Below are positions 49,408 through 56,849 of a DNA stretch of 64,000 nt, in pieces. The notes below the pieces were generated by a model. The model ran no database searches. It saw only the letters and a list, made by a program, of their open reading frames with translations, and was not told the DNA's origin. Both the position numbers and the translations under genes were made by a program. The DNA is from Halorubrum sp. BV1. GTDB lineage: Archaea; Halobacteriota; Halobacteria; Halobacteriales; Haloferacaceae. The stretch covers positions 236,814 to 300,813 of the forward strand of contig NZ_JQKV01000001.1 of assembly GCF_000746205.1 (NCBI RefSeq), read 5' to 3'. Numbering within the stretch: position 1 is the stretch's first letter; the number at the start of each line of letters is the position of its first letter.

Positions 49408-49415
49408 GGTTAAAG
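49408..49415 (-). promoter_or_regulatory. TATA box of the HalX regulator transcription unit
   Basis: Minus-strand CTTTAACC. It lies 139-146 nt before the regulator ATG but 23-30 nt before the small ORF, so the transcript should begin with the small ORF. Confidence 0.55.
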
Positions 49416-49680
49416 TCTTGAGCCCCCTGTATCAAATGTGATATTTTGACGGTGTGACTCGCAGACGACGGGGCCACTCGCCGATGTGAACGACCGATCC
49501 TCGGTCGCGGACGGCACGGACGGTCGGTGACGTCGCGGTGACTCCCACGGAGCGGTCCTGTGATGAACTGCGGGCTGGCGTAGCCGGACGGAAACGGAGG
49601 TCTGGCGTGGCCGGACGGACGCCTCGGAGTGTCGTGACCCAAAGGCACATTTACGCGCGCGCCATATCCACCAGCAACGA
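49416..49680. other. Spacer between the HalX unit and pan
   Basis: About 265 bp, or 411 bp if the 39-residue ORF is not real. It holds an A/T-rich stretch near 49431-49447 (ATCAAATGTGATATTTTG), a near-exact 27-bp duplication of CTGGCGTAGCCGGACGG at about 49573-49616, and the pan TATA element CATTTACG near 49649-49656. No gene is seen. Confidence 0.5.
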
Positions 49681-50904
49681 ATGTCTCACAGTCCCTCATT
49701 GCCCGACCGTCCTCGTCTGGAGCTCGATCCGGAGATGAGCGAGACGGAGCGGCTGGAGGCGATCCGCCAGCACTACCGGCGGATCCTGCAGGTAAACACC
49801 GAGCTGGAAGACCGGCTCGACGACGCACAGGACCGACGCGGCGAGTTGAAAACCGACGTCGACGAGCTGAAACGCGAGAACGAGGTGCTGAAGACGACCT
49901 CGCTGTACATCGCCTCCGTCGAAGAGATCACCGACGACGGCGTGGTGATCAAACAGCACGGCAACAATCAGGAGGTGTTGACGCAGGCGGCCACGCGGCT
50001 CGACGAGGATCTCCGTCCCGGCGACCGCGTCGCGATCAACGACTCGTTCGCGGTCCAGCAGGTGCTCGACGATGAGACCGACTCGCGCGCGCAGGCGATG
50101 GAAGTCACCGAGTCCCCGGACGTCGAATACGCCGACATCGGCGGCATCGACGACCAGATCCGCGAGGTTCGCGAGGCCGTCGAAGACCCGCTGGAGAACC
50201 CCGAGCAGTTCGAGGCCGTCGGCGTCGAGCCCCCGAGCGGCGTCCTGCTTCACGGGCCGCCGGGCACGGGGAAGACGATGCTGGCGAAAGCCGTCGCGAA
50301 CGAGTCGGACGCGACGTTCATCAAGATGGCCGGCTCCGAGTTGGTCCGGAAGTTCATCGGAGAGGGGTCACGGCTCGTCCGCGACCTGTTCGAACTCGCT
50401 GCCGAACGCGAGCCGGCCGTCATCTTCATCGACGAGATCGACGCGGTCGCCGCCAAGCGGACGGACTCGAAGACGAGCGGGGACGCCGAGGTCCAGCGGA
50501 CGATGATGCAACTGCTCTCCGAGATGGACGGGTTCGACGAGCGCGGGGAGATCCGCATCATGGCCGCGACCAACCGCTTCGACATGCTCGACGAGGCGAT
50601 CTTGCGTCCCGGGCGGTTCGATCGGCTCATCGAGGTGCCGGAGCCCGACGTCGAGGGTCGCGCGCGCATCCTCGAGATCCACACCGAGGACATGAACGTC
50701 GCAGATGGGACGGACGTGAGCGAGGTCGCGGCAGATCTTGAAGGGTACAGCGGTGCCGACATCGCCTCGCTGGCGACGGAAGCCGGGATGTTCGCGATCC
50801 GTGACGGCCGCACCGAAGTGACGCAGGCCGACTTCGAGGCGGCCCGCGAGAAGCTTCGAGACGCCGACCAAACCGAAGAGCGGGTCATCAACTACCAGTA
50901 CTGA
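49681..50904 (+). CDS. pan: Proteasome-activating nucleotidase (PAN)
   Basis: Hexameric AAA+ unfoldase that feeds substrates to the 20S proteasome; 407 residues, normal size. An N-terminal coiled coil (about 25-75) and an OB-like domain precede Walker A HGPPGTGKT (about 197-205), Walker B VIFIDEIDAVAAKR, sensor-1 IMAATNRFDM and the Arg finger LRPGRFDR. The C-terminus ends INYQY. In many PANs the last three residues are hydrophobic-Tyr-any (HbYX), which opens the proteasome gate; here Tyr is at the last and third-last place, so the match is imperfect. Haloarchaea usually have two PANs. Confidence 0.93.
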   Translation: MSHSPSLPDRPRLELDPEMSETERLEAIRQHYRRILQVNTELEDRLDDAQDRRGELKTDVDELKRENEVLKTTSLYIASVEEITDDGVVIKQHGNNQEVLTQAATRLDEDLRPGDRVAINDSFAVQQVLDDETDSRAQAMEVTESPDVEYADIGGIDDQIREVREAVEDPLENPEQFEAVGVEPPSGVLLHGPPGTGKTMLAKAVANESDATFIKMAGSELVRKFIGEGSRLVRDLFELAAEREPAVIFIDEIDAVAAKRTDSKTSGDAEVQRTMMQLLSEMDGFDERGEIRIMAATNRFDMLDEAILRPGRFDRLIEVPEPDVEGRARILEIHTEDMNVADGTDVSEVAADLEGYSGADIASLATEAGMFAIRDGRTEVTQADFEAAREKLRDADQTEERVINYQY

Positions 50905-50967
50905 TCGGTCGCGATCGACATCGCCGGTTCGTAACTCCTTAGCGGTCTGCCGGCGGAGCTATCGGTG

Positions 50968-51528
50968 ATGAACACCATCCACGTCGCCGGCGGCGTCGGC
51001 GTCGCCGACACAGCGATGGCCTCCTACGACGCCGCGCTCGCGGACGCGAACCTCCACAACTACAACCTCGTCGCCGTCTCTTCCGTCGTTCCCGCCGAGG
51101 CGACCGTCGTCGCGGTGGACGAGGCTCCCAACCTCGGTCCCGCCGGCAACCGGCTCACGGTGGTGGAAGCCCGGCGGACGATCGGCCCGCGAGAGGAGGT
51201 CGACTTTCGGGAGGGCGGTCGCGCCGGCGCGGAGGACGCGGAGTCGAAGCGCGCGCCTCGGCGTCATCCGGACGTGGCGGCCGGTCTCGGGTGGGCGACC
51301 GGTCCCGGTCCCGGACTCTTTTATGAAGTGACGGGCGAAGACCGCGACGCCGTCCGCGAGCGTATCGAGTCCGGACTCGACGCCGGCAGCGACCTCCGCG
51401 AGTGGGACCTGCCGGACCGGGCGTACCGCGTCGAGAGCGCCGCCGCCGAGCCGGGAAGGTACACGACGGCGGTCGTGATCGCCGCGTACGGCGAGTCGGA
51501 GCCGATCCTCTCTGCCGCCGAGGAGTAG
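50968..51528 (+). CDS. pdaD: Pyruvoyl-dependent arginine decarboxylase
   Basis: A 186-residue proenzyme that cleaves itself and makes agmatine from arginine. The cleavage site is visible as VAVSSVVPAEA (Ser38-Ser39 pair), after which the second Ser becomes the pyruvoyl group. Start MNTIHVAGGVGVADTAMASYDAAL matches the small subunit. Agmatine is needed in archaea for the agmatidine base of tRNA-Ile and for polyamines. A charged insertion (about residues 80-105, AEDAESKRAPRRHPD) lengthens the large subunit. ATG 50968 is used over the GTG at 50965. Confidence 0.9.
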   Translation: MNTIHVAGGVGVADTAMASYDAALADANLHNYNLVAVSSVVPAEATVVAVDEAPNLGPAGNRLTVVEARRTIGPREEVDFREGGRAGAEDAESKRAPRRHPDVAAGLGWATGPGPGLFYEVTGEDRDAVRERIESGLDAGSDLREWDLPDRAYRVESAAAEPGRYTTAVVIAAYGESEPILSAAEE

Positions 51529-51652
51529 GCCGTCGTCGCGGTGGGCGGAACCCGACAGAACGGAACTGAAGAAAATTCCGGTCAGATCGAACCGGATCGG
51601 ATTGTGCGTTCCGCGACCTTTAGGCGACGTGAGCGGCGAGAGGCGGGTACCG

Positions 51653-52804
51653 ATGACGGCCAACCAGATCCAGACGACGCACATCGGCAGCCTTCCGCGG
51701 CCGCCCGAACTGCTCGAACTCCTCACGAAGCGGCAGGACGGCGACCCCGTCGACGAAGCGGAGTGGGACGCGACCGTCGCTGACGCCACGCGCGACGTGG
51801 TCGAGCGGCAGGCCGAGGCGAACGTCGACATCGCGAACAACGGCGAGCAGTCCCGCGTCTCGTTCAACTGGTACGTCGCGGACCGTCTGAGCGGCATCGA
51901 GGGGAAACGCGAACAGGAGCTGTGGGCGGACTTGCAAGAGTTCCCCGACTACGCCGAGGAGACGTTCAAGACCGACGTCATCGATCTCTCCGAACACCCC
52001 GTCGTGACCGGGTCGGTCGAGTACACCGGCCGAGACGAGGCCGAGGCCGAACTGTCCGCGTTCCGCGAGGCGCTCGACGCCGTCGACGCCGACTTCGCGG
52101 ACACGTTCGTCACCGCGGCGTCGCCGAGCGTCGTCACCGCCACGCACGTCGACGACCACTACGGCGACTACGAGGAGTACCTCTTCGCCGTCGCCGACGC
52201 CATGGCCGAGGAGTACCAGATCGTCGCGGACGCGGGATTCACGCTCCAGATCGACGCGCCGGAACTCCTGACGGTCGGTCACACGGCGGCGTACGCGGAC
52301 GAGCCGCTCGCGGAAGTGAAGGGCGCGACGCGGCTCCACGTGCAGGCGCTCAACGAGGCGCTCTCTGGAATTCCAGCTGAGCAGGTCCGACTCCACACCT
52401 GCTGGGGGAGCTACGAGGGACCGCATCACCTCGACACGGATCTGGCTGACATGCTTCCCGAGATCTACGAGGCCGACATCTCCGGCCTGAGCGTCGAGCA
52501 GGCGAACCCCCGACACCAGCACGAGTACCGCGCGTTCGCGGAGCATCCGGTTCCCGACGGCTGGACGCTGATCCCGGGCGTCGTCGACGTGAAGACGAAC
52601 ATCATCGACCACCCCGAGACGATCGCGGACCGACTGGAGCGCGTCGCCGACGCGGTCGCGGACGGAACTCCGCTCGTCGCCGCACCCGACTGCGGGTTCG
52701 GCACGCAGGCCGGGCTCGGCATGGTCGACCCCGAGATCGCGTGGGCGAAGCTGGAAGCCTTAGACGAGGGGACCGCGATCGCGACCGAGCGGATCTACGG
52801 CTGA
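51653..52804 (+). CDS. Cobalamin-independent methionine synthase-like methyltransferase
   Basis: A 383-residue zinc methyltransferase of the MetE C-terminal/COG0620 family. It has THIGSLPRPPELLEL at the start, the zinc ligands in RLHTCWGSYEGP (His, Cys) and PDCGFGTQAGLG (Cys) and the usual Glu between. The single domain lacks the N-terminal half of bacterial MetE, as is normal in archaea, where methyl donors differ. It probably makes methionine from homocysteine; the methyl donor is uncertain, and a related methyl-transfer role is possible. CTTTAGG at about 51620-51626 is the likely TATA element. Confidence 0.82.
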   Translation: MTANQIQTTHIGSLPRPPELLELLTKRQDGDPVDEAEWDATVADATRDVVERQAEANVDIANNGEQSRVSFNWYVADRLSGIEGKREQELWADLQEFPDYAEETFKTDVIDLSEHPVVTGSVEYTGRDEAEAELSAFREALDAVDADFADTFVTAASPSVVTATHVDDHYGDYEEYLFAVADAMAEEYQIVADAGFTLQIDAPELLTVGHTAAYADEPLAEVKGATRLHVQALNEALSGIPAEQVRLHTCWGSYEGPHHLDTDLADMLPEIYEADISGLSVEQANPRHQHEYRAFAEHPVPDGWTLIPGVVDVKTNIIDHPETIADRLERVADAVADGTPLVAAPDCGFGTQAGLGMVDPEIAWAKLEALDEGTAIATERIYG

Positions 52805-52852
52805 CCCGGCGACGCCTTTTTGAGTGGCCTCCGCGTACTCGGTGTGTCTTCG

Positions 52853-53230
52853 ATGAACGGCAACAACCCGTATGCCGGGGCACCGGGCGTGACGAACGCG
52901 GGCGAGCCCGCGGCCGTCGACCTCACCCCCGACCAAGAACGGCGTCTCCGGCGCGCGGTAGCCGGGATCGTCACGCGAACCGAGTCGTATCTCCCCAACA
53001 GCTACGCCGTCGGATCCGAGCTGTCCGTCGGTACGAACGGGCCGCAGGCGACCGTCGCCGTCAACCCGCCGGCCGGACATCCGGTTTCGGCCGGCTTCAC
53101 ACCCGACCCCGACGACTTAGACGCCGGTATCGCCGACGCAGACACCGACGAGGTCGCGCGCGGTCTCGCCGCGAGCGCCGCGATGCAGGTAATGGAAGCG
53201 GTCGGTGACGTGACGCCGACCGCGAAGTGA
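52853..53230 (+). CDS. DUF5811-like haloarchaeal protein
   Basis: A 125-residue soluble protein. NPYAGAPGVTNAGEPA, LTPDQERRLRRAVAGI, ATVAVNPPAGHPVSAGFTP and ARGLAASAAMQVM match my memory of the haloarchaea-only DUF5811 family. Function is unknown. Start 52853 fits family proteins that begin MNGN, and CCTTTTTGAG at about 52815-52824 is the likely TATA element. Confidence 0.75.
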   Translation: MNGNNPYAGAPGVTNAGEPAAVDLTPDQERRLRRAVAGIVTRTESYLPNSYAVGSELSVGTNGPQATVAVNPPAGHPVSAGFTPDPDDLDAGIADADTDEVARGLAASAAMQVMEAVGDVTPTAK

Positions 53231-53249
53231 AGTAACTGCGCCGGAACCC

Positions 53250-54080
53250 TCAAACGGGACCGTCTCCCGCCGCGTCCGGCGGCTGCAGCGTGCGCTGCAC
53301 TCGGCCGTAGATACCGAATATCTCTTCGTACCCGTGCTCGCTCGCGAGGATGGGGACGACGCCCTCCTCGTCGACCCGGTGCGTGTACACGTCGTCTTCC
53401 GCGAACACGGCACCGCGGGGTATCGGCTCGAAGTTCTCGAAGTACACATGGGGCTCGCCGCCGCCCTTCGGCACCTCCTCGTCGCCCGCCACGACCGTCG
53501 TCTCCGTGAACGCCGGCGGCTCGTCGTCGAGCGCGCCGTGCGCCCGCAGGAACGCGAGACACGCCTCGTAGCCGAACTCGACGGCCTCCTCGCTGCCCTG
53601 TCGACCGACCTCGATCGAGACGGCATGTGGGACGACGGAGTCGAGCGTGGTCGATCGGAGATTCCCCGAGTCGAGGGCGTAGTCGATCGGCATGCCGGTC
53701 ACGCTCCGACGGACGGACGGAGTCAAGTCGCTGTAGATCGCGAACGGCGGCGGCGCGCTGTGTGAGGTGTGGAGCGCCAACACGGCGTCCATCCCGTCGA
53801 CAGCCGCCGCGACACGAGGCGCGAGCGCGCGCTCGTACTCGTCGCTCTCGGGATCGCCCGGGAACGCCCGGTTCAGGTCCGCGTCCGTGTAGCGTGTCTC
53901 CGCCGCCAGCGCCGGCTCGTTAGCGATGACGAGTCGGACGGTGCCGTCTCCCGATCCCTCCGCGTCGAGCGTCGCGGCGAGTCGCCGCACGATCGTTTCG
54001 CCCGCGGGTTCGTCGCCGTGAATTCCGCCGACGATCGCGACGCGGGACGTTCCCGCTGACCCGCGTTCGATCGTTTCCAT
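53250..54080 (-). CDS. Succinylglutamate desuccinylase/aspartoacylase family protein
   Basis: A 276-residue zinc hydrolase of the M14/AstE-AspA group. Zinc site residues appear in GGIHGDEPAGE (His, Glu) and LHTSHS (His); DLNRAFPG is the Asn-Arg substrate motif, and the catalytic Glu is in VSIEVGRQG. The family cleaves N-acyl amino acids such as N-acetylaspartate or N-succinylglutamate, or small peptides. The exact substrate is unknown. It is convergent with the DUF5811 gene, 19 nt away. Confidence 0.85.
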   Translation of the reverse strand: METIERGSAGTSRVAIVGGIHGDEPAGETIVRRLAATLDAEGSGDGTVRLVIANEPALAAETRYTDADLNRAFPGDPESDEYERALAPRVAAAVDGMDAVLALHTSHSAPPPFAIYSDLTPSVRRSVTGMPIDYALDSGNLRSTTLDSVVPHAVSIEVGRQGSEEAVEFGYEACLAFLRAHGALDDEPPAFTETTVVAGDEEVPKGGGEPHVYFENFEPIPRGAVFAEDDVYTHRVDEEGVVPILASEHGYEEIFGIYGRVQRTLQPPDAAGDGPV

Positions 54081-54165
54081 ACGAACCGTACGCGCATGTT
54101 ACGTGAAAAGGGTGCCCGTTCCGACCGCGGCGAGCGGTCGAGCAGACGGCGAGCCGCGGAGATCC

Positions 54166-54174
54166 ATTTATTTA
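54166..54174 (+). promoter_or_regulatory. TATA box of the 54196 gene
   Basis: ATTTATTTA lies 22-30 nt before ATG 54196 and sets that start against the open frame that reaches upstream to 54103. Confidence 0.65.
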
Positions 54175-54195
54175 TTCTCCGGCCGCAGGCGGCGT

Positions 54196-54399
54196 ATGGA
54201 CTCGACCGACTCCGCGCTTCTCGGCGTCGCCGGTGTCGTCGCCGCGCTCGTGGTAGCGGCCGCGTTGGCTGCCGGCGTGCTGTTCGGTTTCGACGAGTCG
54301 GTCGCCCGACCGGTCGGGCTGCTCGCGGCCGAGCCGCTGTCGTGGATCGTCGTCGCCGCGCTGCTCGTCGCCGTCGTCGGCCACGCGTATATCGAGTGA
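54196..54399 (+). CDS. Small two-helix membrane protein
   Basis: A 67-residue protein with hydrophobic segments at about residues 7-29 and 46-64, separated by FDESVARPVG. No family is recognised; the good TATA box and leaderless spacing support expression. It is convergent with a stress protein gene. Confidence 0.6.
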   Translation: MDSTDSALLGVAGVVAALVVAAALAAGVLFGFDESVARPVGLLAAEPLSWIVVAALLVAVVGHAYIE

Positions 54400-54402
54400 C
54401 GG

Positions 54403-54434
54403 CTCGCCATCCGCCCCGCTCGCCATCCGCCCCG
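54403..54434 (+). repeat. 16-bp tandem duplication
   Basis: CTCGCCATCCGCCCCG occurs twice in a row at 54403-54418 and 54419-54434, between two convergent genes. It may be part of a termination region. Confidence 0.7.
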
Positions 54435-54440
54435 TCTGTC

Positions 54441-54860
54441 TCACCGCACGACGGTCACCGGAACGGGTGACCGACGGAACACCGTCTGTGCCACGTTACC
54501 GACGAGCAGCCTGTCTGCGAGTGACCCGCCGTGCGTACCCATCACGACCGCGTCGAACGACTCGGCCCGATCGAGGATCTGCCGCGCCGGCGACCCGACT
54601 TCGATCTCTCCGTCGACGGTCGTGTCGTATTCGTCCGCGATCTCGCGGGCGCGATCCAGCACGTCCGCCGCGAGTTCACGGATCCGCTCGTCGCTGTCAT
54701 CGGAGAGAGCTATCTCCGTCGCTACCCCCATCATTCGCGACGGCTCACCCACGACGTGTAACACGGTTATCTGTGCGTCGCTGTGAACGTCGAGCGCGTA
54801 CCGCAGCGCCCGCTCGGACAGCGCGGAATCGTCCATCGGGACCAGTACGCGATCGATCAT
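54441..54860 (-). CDS. Universal stress protein, UspA family
   Basis: A 139-residue Usp protein. It opens VLVPMDDSALSERALRYAL and ends with the nucleotide loop GTHGGSLADRLLVGNVAQTV, a G-x2-G-x9-G pattern with Asn where Ser is usual, so ATP binding is likely but not certain. Known Usp roles are in stress adaptation. It is a single gene, convergent with the small membrane protein gene. Confidence 0.88.
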   Translation of the reverse strand: MIDRVLVPMDDSALSERALRYALDVHSDAQITVLHVVGEPSRMMGVATEIALSDDSDERIRELAADVLDRAREIADEYDTTVDGEIEVGSPARQILDRAESFDAVVMGTHGGSLADRLLVGNVAQTVFRRSPVPVTVVR

Positions 54861-54938
54861 AGGTGACGTACGCGGGGTGAACGGATAAACGCTCGCGCGA
54901 TCCGTCCGATCGATGCCGGTGTGTCTGCGGGACCCCCG

Positions 54939-55469
54939 CTACCTCTTGCCGTCGACGTCGCGGATCCCGCGGGCGAGCACGTCTAAGGCCGCATCCGCGG
55001 ACCGTCGTTTCACCGCGGCTCGATCCCCGTCGAGACGGAACCGTTCGCTCCGAACGAACGAGTCCTCCGTTCCCCACGGCGCGGCGTACGCGACCCCGAC
55101 GTACACGAGTCCGACGGGCTTCTCTGCGGTCCCGCCGCCGGGTCCGGCGATGCCGGTCGTCGACACCGCCCACGTCGTCCCCGCTCGGTCGCGCGCGCCG
55201 GCCGCCATCTCCTCGGCGACGGCCGCGCTCACCGCCCCCTCACCGTCGAGCGACTCGCGGGAGACCCCGAGCAGTTCGCGCTTCGCGTCGTACGCGTACG
55301 TGACGAAGCCGCGGTCGAAATACGCGCTCGCGCCCGGGACGTCCGTCACTCGCGATCCGACGAGCCCGCCGGTCAGCGATTCGGCGACAGCGAGGGTCTC
55401 GTCTCGCTCAGTGAGACGCTCTCCGATCGACTTCGCTTCGTCCGCGTTGCCCGCGTCGCGTTCGGCCAT
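54939..55469 (-). CDS. CinA/PncC family nicotinamide-nucleotide amidohydrolase
   Basis: A 176-residue enzyme of the C-terminal CinA (PncC) type, which converts NMN to nicotinate mononucleotide. The motif AESLTGGLVGSRVTDVPGAS carries the catalytic Ser (residue 31), YDAKRELLGVS the Lys/Tyr region, and GIAGPGGGTAEKPVGLVYVG the second motif. It has no N-terminal MoCF domain of long CinA. It is divergent from the next gene by 58 bp, which must hold both promoters. Confidence 0.9.
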   Translation of the reverse strand: MAERDAGNADEAKSIGERLTERDETLAVAESLTGGLVGSRVTDVPGASAYFDRGFVTYAYDAKRELLGVSRESLDGEGAVSAAVAEEMAAGARDRAGTTWAVSTTGIAGPGGGTAEKPVGLVYVGVAYAAPWGTEDSFVRSERFRLDGDRAAVKRRSADAALDVLARGIRDVDGKR

Positions 55470-55527
55470 GCGGACCCCTCGATACGCCGGGCCTTGGGTT
55501 TACCTCCACGGGGACGAAACGCGTCGT

Positions 55528-56079
55528 ATGGCAGACGACGACCCGGGTGCCGCGCTTCGGTCGCTCGTCGAGCGCGCCGTCGACGGCGGCGACGGCGGAG
55601 ATCGAGCGACGGACGGCCGCGGCGTAGTCGTGACGGAGCGCGGAGACGACCCGGGACCGGTCGGCGTGCTCTCGGCGATCGTGAAAGGGACCGGATCGAG
55701 TTCGATCGTCGGCGTGGTCCCGCGGCTCGACGCGACGACGGTCAGTCGGCTCCGCGACGCGGTCGGCGGACCCGACCCCGACAGGACGGTGCGGCTCGTG
55801 TTCACCGGATCCGCGGCCGAGCGGTTGTCGGGTCGGTCCGGAGCCCCGTTCCGGGCGGCGCTCGCGCGACGCGGGATCGAGGTGTCGGTTCACGCCGCCG
55901 ACTCGTCGGTCGCGGTGCTTCTCGTCGGCGAACGGGCGGTCGTCGGACTGTTCGACGAGGCGGGGCTCGCCGCGCTCCTCTCGACTTCCGCGCCGGCAGT
56001 GCGAACGTGGGCCGCGGGCGTCTATCGGCGGTACGCCGCGGCCGCCGCAGCCACCGACGACGCCGACGACCCCCCGTAG
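55528..56079 (+). CDS. Haloarchaeal protein resembling a TrmB-type effector domain
   Basis: A 183-residue soluble protein. VRLVFTGSAAERLSGRSGAPF, VSVHAADSSVAVLLVGERAVVGLFDEAGLAALL and VRTWAAGVYRRYAAAA look like the phospholipase-D-like C-terminal sensor domains of haloarchaeal TrmB/HTH regulators, but no helix-turn-helix is visible in the first 60 residues. It may be a detached sensor domain. GGTTTACC near 55496-55503 is the likely TATA box, 25-32 nt before the ATG. Confidence 0.55.
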   Translation: MADDDPGAALRSLVERAVDGGDGGDRATDGRGVVVTERGDDPGPVGVLSAIVKGTGSSSIVGVVPRLDATTVSRLRDAVGGPDPDRTVRLVFTGSAAERLSGRSGAPFRAALARRGIEVSVHAADSSVAVLLVGERAVVGLFDEAGLAALLSTSAPAVRTWAAGVYRRYAAAAAATDDADDPP

Positions 56080-56137
56080 CCGTCGACCACCCGTTAGCCG
56101 CCGCATCGCTTTTGGTCGCACCCGGCGAAAGGCAGGT

Positions 56138-56401
56138 ATGAAAGCCCTACTGCTTCTGGCGGCCGGCGTCGTCGGACTCGTTGAATCCGTCGCACCGCGA
56201 TTCGTGGTCCGCGCGTGGACCCGCGCCGCGTTTCGAAATTCCGAAGACGTCGAAGCGCGCGAGTGGGTGTACGCCGGCGCACGCGCCGAAGGCGCGGTCT
56301 TCGTCGCCGGCGCGCTTCTCGGACTGTACCGCCTCGCCGTCGCAGATGAGTCGACGACGACAGACGCCCTCGACGCCGCTGTCGAACCGGACGAGAGCTA
56401 A
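56138..56401 (+). CDS. Small membrane-associated protein
   Basis: An 87-residue protein with a hydrophobic N-terminus (MKALLLLAAGVVGLVE), a basic-aromatic loop (FVVRAWTRAAF) and a second hydrophobic segment VFVAGALLGLYRLAV, ending in an acidic tail. No family is recognised. Its stop codon overlaps the stop of a minus-strand small ORF. Confidence 0.65.
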   Translation: MKALLLLAAGVVGLVESVAPRFVVRAWTRAAFRNSEDVEAREWVYAGARAEGAVFVAGALLGLYRLAVADESTTTDALDAAVEPDES

Positions 56402-56511
56402 GTCTTCTTCTCGGCGAACGCTTCGGATTGGGGACGTCCCGAGAGGGAGGCACTCGCCGCGTTCTCTCCGGGATCGAGATCTATGTCGATGCCCCGATCG
56501 ACGCTACTCAT
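56398..56511 (-). CDS. Candidate 37-residue protein with a strong Shine-Dalgarno
   Basis: Starts MSSVDRGIDIDLDPGENAA and ends AEKKT. Six bases before the ATG is GGAGGTG, an almost perfect match to the 16S anti-SD, unusual in this mostly leaderless genome. A TATA-like TGTATTTTC (minus strand) lies at about 56544-56552, 33-41 nt before the ATG. About 70% of third positions are G/C. It ends inside the stop codon of the convergent gene. No homologue is recognised. Confidence 0.55.
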   Translation of the reverse strand: MSSVDRGIDIDLDPGENAASASLSGRPQSEAFAEKKT

Positions 56512-56582
56512 GACGCCACCTCCGGAGACCCTCTGAACGACCGAAAATACAGGTAGGATGCCTCTACCGTTCATTAACAGAG

Positions 56583-56656
56583 CGGGCCGGGCGCGATTTG
56601 AACACGCGACCGACGGATTAAGAGTCCGTCGCTCTCCCTAACTGAGCTACCGGCCC
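56583..56656 (-). tRNA. tRNA-Lys (anticodon CUU)
   Basis: A 74-nt cloverleaf on the minus strand. The acceptor stem is GGGCCGG with CCGGCCC and discriminator G; the anticodon arm CGGA-CTCTTAA-TCCG gives anticodon CTT; the T loop is TTCAAAT. No intron and no encoded CCA. Minus-strand CCTTTTACC near 56678-56686 is its likely TATA element. Confidence 0.95.
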
Positions 56657-56849
56657 TCACCGAGTCGTACCGCGGTCGCGGTAAAAGGCCTTTTCATTCG
56701 CCGATGCGCGAGCGGTCTCCGGCGAGTCCCGCCCGTCGCCGTCACGGAGTTCTCTTCCGGTTCCGCCGGATCAGCGAGACGCGCGCATCGGCTGGACCGA
56801 CGTGAGAGAGAACGGACTCGTTAAGTGTCGTCCCGCGGAACCACCGCCA

